From Candidatus Heimdallarchaeota archaeon (GTDB lineage: Archaea; Asgardarchaeota; Heimdallarchaeia; JABLTI01), in assembly GCA_019894765.1 (NCBI GenBank), contig JAGXNT010000095.1, positions 1-64,000 of the forward strand: a stretch of DNA of 64,000 bases. Direction: 5' to 3'. The position numbers and the translations under genes are program-made. This document shows positions 1 through 8,165 of this stretch, piece by piece (position 1 is the first letter of the stretch; every line of letters starts with the position of its first letter). The notes beneath the pieces were generated by a model. It worked only from the letters and a program-made list of their open reading frames with translations, did not search any database and was not told the origin of the DNA.

Positions 1-471
1 CCTGAAGATTCACAACAACCATTTGGTGCTAAAGCAGAAGAAGCTAAGCCAAAGGAAGAACTAAAAGCAGGTGTCATTGAATTCGAGACTGGTCCAGTGC
101 CAATAGAATTCATTGAACCAATCATTAATAGTATCCCTGTAGACATGACTTTTGTTGATGAAAACGATAAAGTAGTTTTCTTCAGTAAAGGAGAAGAACG
201 GATTTTTCTCAGAACAAAAGCTGTTATTGGTCGAGATGTGCATCTTTGCCATCCAGAAAAGAGCATTCACGTAGTTAAAAAAATACTCGCTGATTTCCGA
301 GACAAAAAACGAGATATAGCTGAATTCTGGATTAATCTTGGTGGTAGAATGATTCACATTCGTTACTTCGCTGTACGAAGTAAGGAAGGCAAATACCTTG
401 GTTGTCTAGAAGTTTCTCAAGATATTACTGAAATCCAGAAACTTGAAGGACAAAAACGGTTATTAGATTAA
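1..471 (+). CDS. DUF438-type protein, C-terminal PAS domain (5' end outside window)
   Basis: The frame is open from base 1 with no stop before the TAA at 469-471, so the gene begins upstream of the window; the GTG at 97 is probably internal. What remains is a linker rich in Glu, Lys and Ala followed by one PAS domain. The segments VIGRDVHLCHP and EVSQDITEIQKLEGQKRLL are typical of the PAS domain that ends DUF438 (often hemerythrin-PAS) proteins. In that family the PAS domain is thought to sense a ligand or redox signal and the N-terminal part carries DUF438 and hemerythrin-like domains; these cannot be checked here. The gene converges on the AIR-synthase-like gene with a 24-bp gap. The family call is good, the signal sensed is unknown. 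Confidence 0.75.
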   Translation, partial: PEDSQQPFGAKAEEAKPKEELKAGVIEFETGPVPIEFIEPIINSIPVDMTFVDENDKVVFFSKGEERIFLRTKAVIGRDVHLCHPEKSIHVVKKILADFRDKKRDIAEFWINLGGRMIHIRYFAVRSKEGKYLGCLEVSQDITEIQKLEGQKRLLD

Positions 472-495
472 ATTTTGAATTCGAAGGTCAGTTTT

Positions 496-1533
496 TCATA
501 AACTGCCTTCTTCTAATTTTCTTAAAGCTTCTATAATAGCATCAGGTCCAGGTGGAGGAACCACTTCACCATCTAATGTAATTCCATTTTCTTTTGATGT
601 TATTTTACCTATAATTTCTATGGGGATTTCTTTTGTTGATTCCTTCACGATTTCTTTTGCTTTTGATTCAGAAGTTATAACAAGCAATGTCCCCGAGGAG
701 ATGATTTTTAGGGGATCAGCTTCCAATAATTGACAAACATCAATTGTTTCTTTTGTGAAAGGAAATTTCTCAGAGTAGAGTTCTAGTCCAAAATCCATTG
801 GAGAAATTGTTTCATAAGCAGCACCTAAAACCCCGCCCTCAGTTGCATCATGCATTAGATTTGGTTTAATTTCCTTGTTTATTTTGAGAGCAATATCAAC
901 TATGGAGATTTCATCTCCGAGTTCCAATAATTTGTCTAGAGTTGCTGGACCCAAAAGCTCGCCCAATTGTTCGTATCCTTCATTAGCAATTATTCCCATT
1001 CCTTCTTTTGCACACCACCCGATACAAAGCATAACATCGTCCTCTGTAACCTCTCGAGTAACATAGTAATCCTTTGGAACGAAACCAAGCATAGCACCAG
1101 AAACGATTGGTGTATTAACAGACGAAGAGAATTCAGTATGACCACCTAAAACTATAATTTGCTTTTTATCACATTCTTCTTGAATTCCTTTCTGAATATT
1201 TAATACTTCAACAGCTGAGCTCCCAACAGGAAGAATGATTGTAGCATTAAAGCCAAAGGGAATCGCTCCGCTTGTTACAACATCGTTAGCATTTACTATT
1301 ACTGCATATTTCCCAGGTTCAGGAGTAGGAAATGTTATTGGATCCGTTTTGTACACTAGGTAGACTTTTTCTTTACTATTGTAGAATTTCTGAACTTGCA
1401 TTATTGCTTTCTGATAATCAATTACTGCTACATCTGCACCTACTTGTGGCCCCTGAACAACACTATCTGGTAGTTTTTCCTTTTCACCAATTATCTGATC
1501 TAATAAATCAAGGGGGAGTTTACCTTCTTCCAT
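496..1533 (-). CDS. AIR synthase-related protein (HypE/PurM superfamily)
   Basis: A 345-residue ATP-grasping PurM-fold protein. An N-terminal Asp-rich motif (VGADVAVIDY), the ANDVVTSGAIP segment, and GGHTEFSSSVNTPIVSGAMLGF in the middle match the AIR synthase/HypE/SelD/ThiL superfamily, which binds ATP and activates an oxygen or carbamoyl group. The closest look is to archaeal HypE-related proteins, but the C-terminus lacks the Pro-Arg-Ile-Cys tail that HypE needs for cyanide-ligand transfer, and no hyp genes are nearby. I therefore call it AIR synthase-related only. The ATG start at 1533 has GAGG seven bases upstream. Substrate unknown. Confidence 0.8.
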   Translation of the reverse strand: MEEGKLPLDLLDQIIGEKEKLPDSVVQGPQVGADVAVIDYQKAIMQVQKFYNSKEKVYLVYKTDPITFPTPEPGKYAVIVNANDVVTSGAIPFGFNATIILPVGSSAVEVLNIQKGIQEECDKKQIIVLGGHTEFSSSVNTPIVSGAMLGFVPKDYYVTREVTEDDVMLCIGWCAKEGMGIIANEGYEQLGELLGPATLDKLLELGDEISIVDIALKINKEIKPNLMHDATEGGVLGAAYETISPMDFGLELYSEKFPFTKETIDVCQLLEADPLKIISSGTLLVITSESKAKEIVKESTKEIPIEIIGKITSKENGITLDGEVVPPPGPDAIIEALRKLEEGSL

Positions 1534-1632
1534 TGGAAAACCTCAATGTAATCATTGACAAAAATAACATCATTTCCTTCTAATTAAAAACTATTCCAAG
1601 AATGTTCGGGAAACAAGAATAGAATTAGATGA

Positions 1633-3039
1633 TTAATCGTTTAATTCATCTTCAATAACAATATCATAGGGATGCTCAAGAAGTAATCCTTGGATAATTT
1701 TAGGTAATTGAAGTATGTTTTTCCAAATTACTCGCCATTTTTTCTGTTTGATGAATTTTCCAACTAATCGTACATATCTTCCAGGATTAAGAATTGGGGA
1801 ATTTATCAAGTCCTCCGCTTCCAAGACCTTATCAAATAATTCCTTTGCTGTGTATGGTGAAGTTCCATATTTCTTATCATTGTAAGCATAAATGTCGTCT
1901 GGTTTGAGTTGTCCACTATCAACAGCTTCATGCCAAAATTCAGATCCAATGACATATTGGAATGCAAACGGTTGGACAATATCTACCTTAGAAGTTCGCA
2001 AATAATCAACAGTTGCTTGCATTTCTTTTGCTGTTTCTGTTGGACCACCGACTATGAATGAACCGATCATAATAATATCATATTTATTTGCTAGTTCTAG
2101 TGCTCGATCTACTTTGGGTAGCCATTGTTTTGGATCCCCGGGTGCTTTCTTGTAAGTATCAATTACTCGAGGAACTATTGATTCTATACCTACTTGTAAA
2201 CCACTGCAATTTGCTCTTTTCATTAATTGAAAAGCTTCTTCGTCTATTTGATCTACCCGAGCTAATGCCCAAAAAGGGATATCTAATCCTTCTTTTATTT
2301 TCATTCGGAGAATAGTCTTAGAAAATTTCGTATTGAGAGCCAAGCTATCATCTACAACTAGGATGTTCTTATATTTCAACTCGTGTTGAATGATTGCGAT
2401 TTCCTCGATGATTTTCTCCGGACTTCTACGACGATGCTTTAGTGTTAATTCATTGCGACTACAAAACCGGCATTTTCTCCAAGGACAACCTCGTATCCAC
2501 TTCATACTTGCGGAATCATCCATGTAAATGCCTGCTAATTCATTGTATTCAATATGCCTAACATGACTTCTATCGGGTATGGGTAGATTATCAATATCCT
2601 CTACACACCCAAGATCATAGAACTTTTTAGTAGGATTTTGGATAATATCAACAATATCTAGATCTGCTTCGCCTGAAACGGCAATATCTAGTCCGGGATA
2701 TTCAGTTAGAACCTTCTCTTTGAAGAAAGAAACGTGTGGACCACCAGCTAAAGTAACAACATCAGGATTAATTTTCTTAGCAGCCTTCAGAATTCCATAA
2801 CCAATTTCTCTGAATGGTGTTAAAATGGTGGCTCCAACATGAGTATAGTTTTCTTCTTTCATATGACTGTAGAGTTGTTGTGGGGTCCAACCTTCCCCAG
2901 ATAGATCAATTACCTTTACTTTTATTCCTGCATCTCTTAAAATACTCCCCAGTGTTAGGGGGCCCAAAGGTTGACAGAAACGATCAATATATCCCCACCT
3001 ACTTGGAGGGTAAACTAAGAGAACAGATTCATCAGACAT
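1633..3039 (-). CDS. B12-binding domain radical SAM protein
   Basis: A 468-residue protein with a cobalamin-binding-like Rossmann domain (residues about 1-140, with YPPSRWGY near the start and LAGGPHVSF) and a radical SAM barrel. The cluster motif is C-P-W-R-K-C-R-F-C, so four residues rather than the usual three separate the first two cysteines. GIESIVPRVIDTYKK and the IIMIGSFIVGGPTET segment are typical of the Elp3/MiaB-like barrel of this class. Family members methylate or rearrange unactivated carbons in lipids, tetrapyrroles or natural products; the substrate cannot be read from the sequence. It stands alone, with 100-150 bp gaps on either side. A weak GGTGG lies about 13 bases before the ATG. 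Confidence 0.85.
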   Translation of the reverse strand: MSDESVLLVYPPSRWGYIDRFCQPLGPLTLGSILRDAGIKVKVIDLSGEGWTPQQLYSHMKEENYTHVGATILTPFREIGYGILKAAKKINPDVVTLAGGPHVSFFKEKVLTEYPGLDIAVSGEADLDIVDIIQNPTKKFYDLGCVEDIDNLPIPDRSHVRHIEYNELAGIYMDDSASMKWIRGCPWRKCRFCSRNELTLKHRRRSPEKIIEEIAIIQHELKYKNILVVDDSLALNTKFSKTILRMKIKEGLDIPFWALARVDQIDEEAFQLMKRANCSGLQVGIESIVPRVIDTYKKAPGDPKQWLPKVDRALELANKYDIIMIGSFIVGGPTETAKEMQATVDYLRTSKVDIVQPFAFQYVIGSEFWHEAVDSGQLKPDDIYAYNDKKYGTSPYTAKELFDKVLEAEDLINSPILNPGRYVRLVGKFIKQKKWRVIWKNILQLPKIIQGLLLEHPYDIVIEDELND

Positions 3040-3191
3040 ATTTTGCTTTTTCCACCTTTAGGTAATGCTTGAAGCAATCAACTTCGATTATTTATATGTG
3101 AGAGTAATTTAATGTTTTCTATGAATTTCTTGTAGAAAAATAAAAAGGAAAAAGTAGCAACAAGAAAAATTTGTTGCCATAAATTTTAGAT

Positions 3192-5249
3192 TTAATGTGG
3201 AGGATGTTTTTTCTTCTTAACCATTTTAGCCTTCATTTCAGGAGAACTTGATTCTTTCATTTGTTTTAAGTGCTCTAATGCAGCAGGTGGGAGCTTTCCT
3301 TCAGCCACCATTTTCTTGATTTTCTCTGGATCAATATTACCAGAAGTCATCATTGCTTGAGGTGATAAATCAAATTCTTCTTCATCTTCTTCTAAGAAAG
3401 CTTCAATATCAATGGCATCAATACCTTGGAAGCGGTAGTAAGTCTCATACAGATCAGCATAAATACCATCGCTTTTCATTAGTTCATCATGAGTGCCCAT
3501 TTCCATTAATTCTCCTTTCTCAAAAACAACAATCTTGTCTGCATCATGTATAGTAGATAATCGATGAGCAATAACAAAGGTTGTTCTATCTTTGAAGAGT
3601 TTTCTTTGAGCGTCTTGAACTAAAGATTCCGAATAAGCATCTAATCGAGAAGTTGCTTCGTCAAGGATGAGTATTTGAGGATCAGAAAGCATTGCTCTTG
3701 CGATAGTAATTATTTGTCTTTGTCCTGCACTGAGTTGTTTTCCCCCTTCTCTAACCATGGTATTATAACCGTCTGGTAGGGCTTGGATGAAAGTGTCCGC
3801 ACCAATCATTTGACAAATTTTGTAGACTTCTTCATCTGTAGCATCTGGTTTTCCATATTTGATATTATCGTAAACAGATGCTGTGAACAGATATGGTTCT
3901 TGTGGAATTAGCCCTATTGCTTGACGTAATGAGTGTTGCGTGACTTCGCGAATGTCTTGTTCACCGATTTTTATTGATCCTTTTTGAATGTCATAGAATC
4001 TGGTAAGCAGCATGCTTGCGAGAGTCGTTTTTCCAGCTCCCGTATGGCCAACCAAGGCAACCATTTCTCCTTGTTTAACATCAAAATTAATGTCTTTTAG
4101 CACCCAGGTGTCCAAGTCGTATGCGAACCATACTTTATCGAACTTTATGGAATAATTTTCATTTAGTTGTTCTGCGTTTGGAGCATCAGGTATTGCTGGT
4201 GTTGCTTCCTTTATGTCTAAAATTCTGTCCAAAGCTCCTAGTGAAGTTTGCAATGTTGGGAACATCATTGATAAGTGTGTAACTGGTCTGAGGAATTGTG
4301 CAGCTAGCATTGTTCCCAGGAATATTTCTCCATAGGATAAATTGGTTATTACTCCACCAACGTATAATATCATTGAGGTTACGATAGCACTTATTGTTGA
4401 AATAATGGGCATGATGACATTCATCATGATTCCAAATTGTATGCTCATTTTGTAGTATTGTTGGTTCAAAACTTTCATTTGATTCGAGAGATTTACTTCT
4501 TGATTGAAAGATTTGCTAACAGCGACTCCTGAAAAGCTTTCAGCCATTTTTCCAGAAACTTCACCGAATTTTCGTCTAATTCTAAGGACGATTTTTCTGC
4601 CTAATGTACTAAGAATTCCACTGAGAAGCAAAGCAAAAGGTATTGACCCTAAACAAATTAACAAAATTTGCCAGTTTATCTGAAATAGAATTACAAAGAA
4701 AGTTACTACTAGTAAGAATAATTGCACTACTATTGTGATGAAGACTTGAATACCTGTTGAGACTTCATCTGTATCACTTGTTATCCTTGAAGTTATGTTT
4801 CCACTTTGTTCTTTCTTTATGTAACTCATTGAGGAATTGATTAGTTTATTGTAAACATCTGTTCGCATATCATTAACCATGAATGCTCGTACTCTCGAGA
4901 GAATCCTGGTGTTGAAGGAATTAATAACAAATCCTAGTGATCCTAAGAATACAAACAGACCAGCGTATACTAAAACCGCTGTTAATCCTGTTAATTCGAA
5001 TCCAAATAAAGTTATAATATTTGAATTTGAAGGATCTATCGAATCTATCCCCATCGACAAGAATATCGGATTCAGAATTTGAGTTCCAGCATAAAGTAGA
5101 CTGATTAACCCAGAAGCAATCAATAATCCTTTGTATTTTCCAAGATATGCTCCAAGAGCTTTTAACAACACACCAATGGGTCGAGCTGCTTTTTTCTTCT
5201 CCATGGATAATCGTTGCATTGGTCCTCCGCCGTGTCCACGCATTCCCAT
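3192..5249 (-). CDS. ABC exporter half-transporter, catalytically complete ATPase site
   Basis: A 685-residue type IV ABC exporter subunit: about six membrane helices (residues 40-330) followed by an ATPase domain with Walker A GHTGAGKTT (401-409), signature LSAGQ, Walker B ILILDEATS with the catalytic Glu, and an H-loop AHRLS. The signature departs from LSGGQ. An acidic and Lys/His-rich tail of about 90 residues follows. Its ATG overlaps the stop codon of the upstream partner (TAATG, 5247-5251), and GGAGG precedes it, so the two are translationally coupled. The pair resembles heterodimeric exporters of the TM287/TM288 type. Substrate unknown; multidrug or lipid export is possible. Confidence 0.9.
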   Translation of the reverse strand: MGMRGHGGGPMQRLSMEKKKAARPIGVLLKALGAYLGKYKGLLIASGLISLLYAGTQILNPIFLSMGIDSIDPSNSNIITLFGFELTGLTAVLVYAGLFVFLGSLGFVINSFNTRILSRVRAFMVNDMRTDVYNKLINSSMSYIKKEQSGNITSRITSDTDEVSTGIQVFITIVVQLFLLVVTFFVILFQINWQILLICLGSIPFALLLSGILSTLGRKIVLRIRRKFGEVSGKMAESFSGVAVSKSFNQEVNLSNQMKVLNQQYYKMSIQFGIMMNVIMPIISTISAIVTSMILYVGGVITNLSYGEIFLGTMLAAQFLRPVTHLSMMFPTLQTSLGALDRILDIKEATPAIPDAPNAEQLNENYSIKFDKVWFAYDLDTWVLKDINFDVKQGEMVALVGHTGAGKTTLASMLLTRFYDIQKGSIKIGEQDIREVTQHSLRQAIGLIPQEPYLFTASVYDNIKYGKPDATDEEVYKICQMIGADTFIQALPDGYNTMVREGGKQLSAGQRQIITIARAMLSDPQILILDEATSRLDAYSESLVQDAQRKLFKDRTTFVIAHRLSTIHDADKIVVFEKGELMEMGTHDELMKSDGIYADLYETYYRFQGIDAIDIEAFLEEDEEEFDLSPQAMMTSGNIDPEKIKKMVAEGKLPPAALEHLKQMKESSSPEMKAKMVKKKKHPPH

Positions 5250-7129
5250 TAGTTGTTTCCTCCATTGTTTTTGTTATGTTTTAACGCATCCTCGATCAAT
5301 TGGGATCCAACTGGGAGTAAACTTATCATAAACTGATATTCCTCACATCGACGAAGTAACTCTTCGTGGGAACCAATATCGATGATCTTCCCTTTATCGA
5401 GAAAGATAATTAAATCTGAATCAACTAGAGTTGACAATCTTTGGGTGACAACTATGGAAGTTCGCCCTTTAATCAACTCCTCCATCGCCAACCGTAATCG
5501 AACTTCTGTTTTAATATCAACTGCACTTGTGGAATCATCCAATAACAGTAATTTTGGATCAGCCAACAAAGCTCGTGCAATTGCGACTCTTTGTCTTTGG
5601 CCACCTGATAAATCAACACCTCGTTCACCAATGAGTGTTTCATAACCATCTGGGGTTGTCTCAATAAATTTAGCAATTTGGGCTCTCTTAGCTGCAGTTC
5701 GTATTTCCTCCATTGTAGCATCTGGTTTGGAGAAGGATATGTTTTCTCTGAATGATGTCCCAAATAAGAAAATATCTTGCTCAACGAGGGTAACATCCTT
5801 TCGGACGTCGAACGTATGCATTTCCTCAAAGCTTACACCATTTAATCGTATTGATCCTTTATCTGGATCATAAAGTCGCAATAAGAGTTTCAGAATAGTG
5901 CTTTTACCCGATCCCGGACCACCCAGAAGGGCAATTCGAGAACCAGCAGGAATTTTAAATGAAACATTCTCTAATACATTCTTTTTCTTCCCAGGATATG
6001 AAAAAGTAACATTATCGAACATTAAGTCACTTGACCAATCAGCTTCTGGTGATTTAGTTGGTTCAACTAAGGGATCTGCAAAAGTCATGACATCCCAAAT
6101 TCGTTTTGCATTCATCCTACCAGCTTGGAGTCCAAGTAACCTCATAGGAACCATGAAATTCAAAATAATCAATTGTATCAGTAGGGAAAGCATAGAGGTT
6201 ATTTGACCAATACTCATTGAACCATCATTTTTGGAAACCATCCAAAGACCAATACCAAAAACTACAGCAGTAGCGATAACCATTATTAAAGCTGGCCAGT
6301 AAAAAGCACTTAGAAATCCTTCTTTTTTTATCTTGTCTGCAAGTCGTAAACTTTGCTTAGTGAATTTCTCTTCTTCTATTGTTTCACTATCAAAGGATCG
6401 AACAACTTCAATACCTCTGAAAGTTTCTTGCGATGAAGAAGAAACATTCCCAAGTTCTGTAGCTAGTTCTTTTCGGATTGGTCCAATTCTTCGAGCAAAT
6501 ATCCAGGCTAATACTAGATAAACTATAAAGCTAAAAACGATACCTATGCCAATTCTCCAATCTGCAATACCGATTATTTTTGAACCAATTGGGATTCTAA
6601 TGAAGAAATAGATACAAACAATAATTATGCTTAGGAATGAATTTAGTAAGTGTCGAAGAGAGGGAGTAAAGGAAAAGCGAATCTGATTAGTTTCATTCAT
6701 TCCCATTGATAAAAGGACACCAGAATCATGTTCATCATGAAATGCCATAGAATGATTTTGAACTACATCAAAAAACTCTTGACGTATATCTCGCTCAAAA
6801 CGATAACTAGCTAAACTCCACAAGTATGCGCTTAATGAGGAAGTTAACCAACCTAATAATGCAGCACCCACAATAGAGATTACAACTGTTTTAAAGTAGT
6901 CATCTCCTTTTGCTAAAATATCTAGTGCCAACCCAAGTAAGATTCCGGGTAACACACTGATTACAGCATTTAAAATTATTATAAACATGGAAGTAAACAT
7001 TAATCCAGGATACCGTACTAATCCTGACCAGAACCATTGATTGGCGGATTTGTATTTTTCAGTAGCAAGTGCTTGTGGTTTATGATCGTTATATTCTATT
7101 GTTACATTCTTTACTTCTTTTGTAGCCAA
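5249..7129 (-). CDS. ABC exporter half-transporter, degenerate ATPase site
   Basis: A 626-residue partner of the gene downstream, with six predicted membrane helices and an ATPase domain: Walker A GGPGSGKST, canonical signature LSGGQRQRVAIARALL, but Walker B LLLLDDSTSAVD, where Asp replaces the catalytic Glu, and TQRLS replaces the H-loop His by Gln. In heterodimeric exporters such a subunit provides the non-hydrolysing nucleotide site, which pairs with the LSAGQ-type signature of the partner. The start is TTG at 7129 because GGAG stands eight bases before it and the first ATG would delete the N-terminal elbow. The promoter faces a divergent DNA-binding-like gene, suggesting local control. 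Confidence 0.88.
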   Translation of the reverse strand: MATKEVKNVTIEYNDHKPQALATEKYKSANQWFWSGLVRYPGLMFTSMFIIILNAVISVLPGILLGLALDILAKGDDYFKTVVISIVGAALLGWLTSSLSAYLWSLASYRFERDIRQEFFDVVQNHSMAFHDEHDSGVLLSMGMNETNQIRFSFTPSLRHLLNSFLSIIIVCIYFFIRIPIGSKIIGIADWRIGIGIVFSFIVYLVLAWIFARRIGPIRKELATELGNVSSSSQETFRGIEVVRSFDSETIEEEKFTKQSLRLADKIKKEGFLSAFYWPALIMVIATAVVFGIGLWMVSKNDGSMSIGQITSMLSLLIQLIILNFMVPMRLLGLQAGRMNAKRIWDVMTFADPLVEPTKSPEADWSSDLMFDNVTFSYPGKKKNVLENVSFKIPAGSRIALLGGPGSGKSTILKLLLRLYDPDKGSIRLNGVSFEEMHTFDVRKDVTLVEQDIFLFGTSFRENISFSKPDATMEEIRTAAKRAQIAKFIETTPDGYETLIGERGVDLSGGQRQRVAIARALLADPKLLLLDDSTSAVDIKTEVRLRLAMEELIKGRTSIVVTQRLSTLVDSDLIIFLDKGKIIDIGSHEELLRRCEEYQFMISLLPVGSQLIEDALKHNKNNGGNN

Positions 7130-7204
7130 ATTTTCGACTCCGCAATTATTTTTTTCAAATATAATTCAACAAATAAATTATCATACAAATCACACATATT
7201 TAAC

Positions 7205-7228
7205 TTTTTTGTCTAATCAGACAAAAAA
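7205..7228. promoter_or_regulatory. 24-bp palindrome, candidate operator between ABC exporter and RHH-like gene
   Basis: TTTTTTGTCT (7205-7214) and AGACAAAAAA (7219-7228) are perfect inverted arms of 10 bp separated by AATC. The site lies just upstream of the TATA-like element of the plus-strand gene and within the upstream region of the exporter operon on the other strand. Such a position suits a repressor or activator acting on both. The neighbouring RHH-like protein is the obvious candidate binder; this is inference. Confidence 0.65.
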
Positions 7229-7238
7229 TTAATATATC
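7229..7238 (+). promoter_or_regulatory. TATA-like element of the RHH-like gene
   Basis: TTAATATATC is centred about 28 bp before the ATG at 7261, the spacing expected if transcription starts at or next to the start codon. There is no ribosome-binding site before that ATG, which agrees with a leaderless message. Confidence 0.5.
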
Positions 7239-7260
7239 ATACAAAGAATACATATCATAG

Positions 7261-8157
7261 ATGAATCAAGACGTGTCAGAAATGTTTGTAGTGAAGAAAG
7301 ATATTGAGGAAATGAAAGATATCACACTACGTGGAGTGAACAAGGAATTGTACGAACAATTTACTGTTCATGCAAAGAAACATGGATTATCAGCCGGAGA
7401 TGCTTTTGACAGCATAGTAATGATTGACAAACAACCTTGGCGTAGACACTTTAGTAGACATAGACCTCCACTTTATGGGAAAGCTCCTGAAATCATTAGA
7501 GATTTAGAAAAATTGGTTGTATCAAAAAAGGATCTCATCTCCGCTGGAGAAAATACGATGTTTCTCTTTAGTACGATTAATGAGTTAACCTTTGAGGAAG
7601 ACGTTGATGCACCCACCCTAGTAAAACACGTTAGATTGATTCGACGATGTGAAACTAAATTCTTAGGAGATATTCCTAAGATTATTCAGCAAGGTATTAT
7701 TCGTAAACGACCAGCATACACTCACCCATCGAATAAAGATCAACTAAAAGATATAACAATTAGAAATGTCTCAATTCAGCTTTACGATGAGTTTGTTTCT
7801 AATGCTAAGGATAATGGTACAACAACCGGGGAGTATTTTTCCAAGATTTTAGCACATGCCATTACATTCTTTGATATTAGTGAAATAATATCAGCATTAG
7901 GTGAAAGAGAAGTTTTAGTTGTTAGAGAAGAGGAAGAACTCTTTGTTTCGAAGAAGGATTTAGAAGTTTTAGGTGAAAGAGGATTGATTATCTATGGTAT
8001 CCCAAAAATAGAATTCGCTAAAGATATTGGTCAAGAACTTTTCCTCAAAACAGTTATCAAGATTATTAAATGCGACCAGGTTATTCTCCCAGCAAACATC
8101 CCACGCTTGATCGTGCTTTCACGAGCCATTCAATGTAAAGAAACTAAAATTGCATAA
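7261..8157 (+). CDS. Tandemly duplicated ribbon-helix-helix-like protein, putative regulator
   Basis: A 298-residue soluble protein made of two copies of one unit of about 145 residues. Each unit opens with a segment resembling a CopG/Arc ribbon-helix-helix: KDITLRGVNKELYEQF (about residue 20) and KDITIRNVSIQLYDEF (about 163), followed by a helix. Each then has a second conserved part beginning VSKKDL with alternating strands and ending in IPKII or IPRLI. RHH proteins bind DNA as dimers, so a fused duplicate could bind as one chain. It is divergent from the ABC exporter operon, with a palindrome between. I do not recognise the full family; the regulatory role is inferred from fold resemblance and position. 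The start ATG has no ribosome-binding site. Confidence 0.6.
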   Translation: MNQDVSEMFVVKKDIEEMKDITLRGVNKELYEQFTVHAKKHGLSAGDAFDSIVMIDKQPWRRHFSRHRPPLYGKAPEIIRDLEKLVVSKKDLISAGENTMFLFSTINELTFEEDVDAPTLVKHVRLIRRCETKFLGDIPKIIQQGIIRKRPAYTHPSNKDQLKDITIRNVSIQLYDEFVSNAKDNGTTTGEYFSKILAHAITFFDISEIISALGEREVLVVREEEELFVSKKDLEVLGERGLIIYGIPKIEFAKDIGQELFLKTVIKIIKCDQVILPANIPRLIVLSRAIQCKETKIA

Positions 8158-8165
8158 TTGAATTC

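Larger units (their letters stand above)
7179..7245. repeat. Pair of 11-bp direct repeats flanking the palindrome
   Basis: TATCATACAAA occurs at 7179-7189 and again at 7235-7245, with a third partial copy (ATATCATA) at about 7252-7259. The copies flank the palindrome at 7205-7228 in the divergent promoter region. They could be secondary operator half-sites or a chance product of AT-rich sequence. Confidence 0.45.

Noticed and set aside
496..1533. Naming the gene hypE
   Set aside because: The terminal Cys needed for HypE chemistry is missing and no hyp genes are nearby.
5473..5829. Antisense ORFs such as 5473-5829, 12566-12979, 31092-31616, 39381-39905 and 40767-41114
   Set aside because: Each lies opposite a well-supported gene in a shadow frame, without recognisable domains or ribosome-binding sites.
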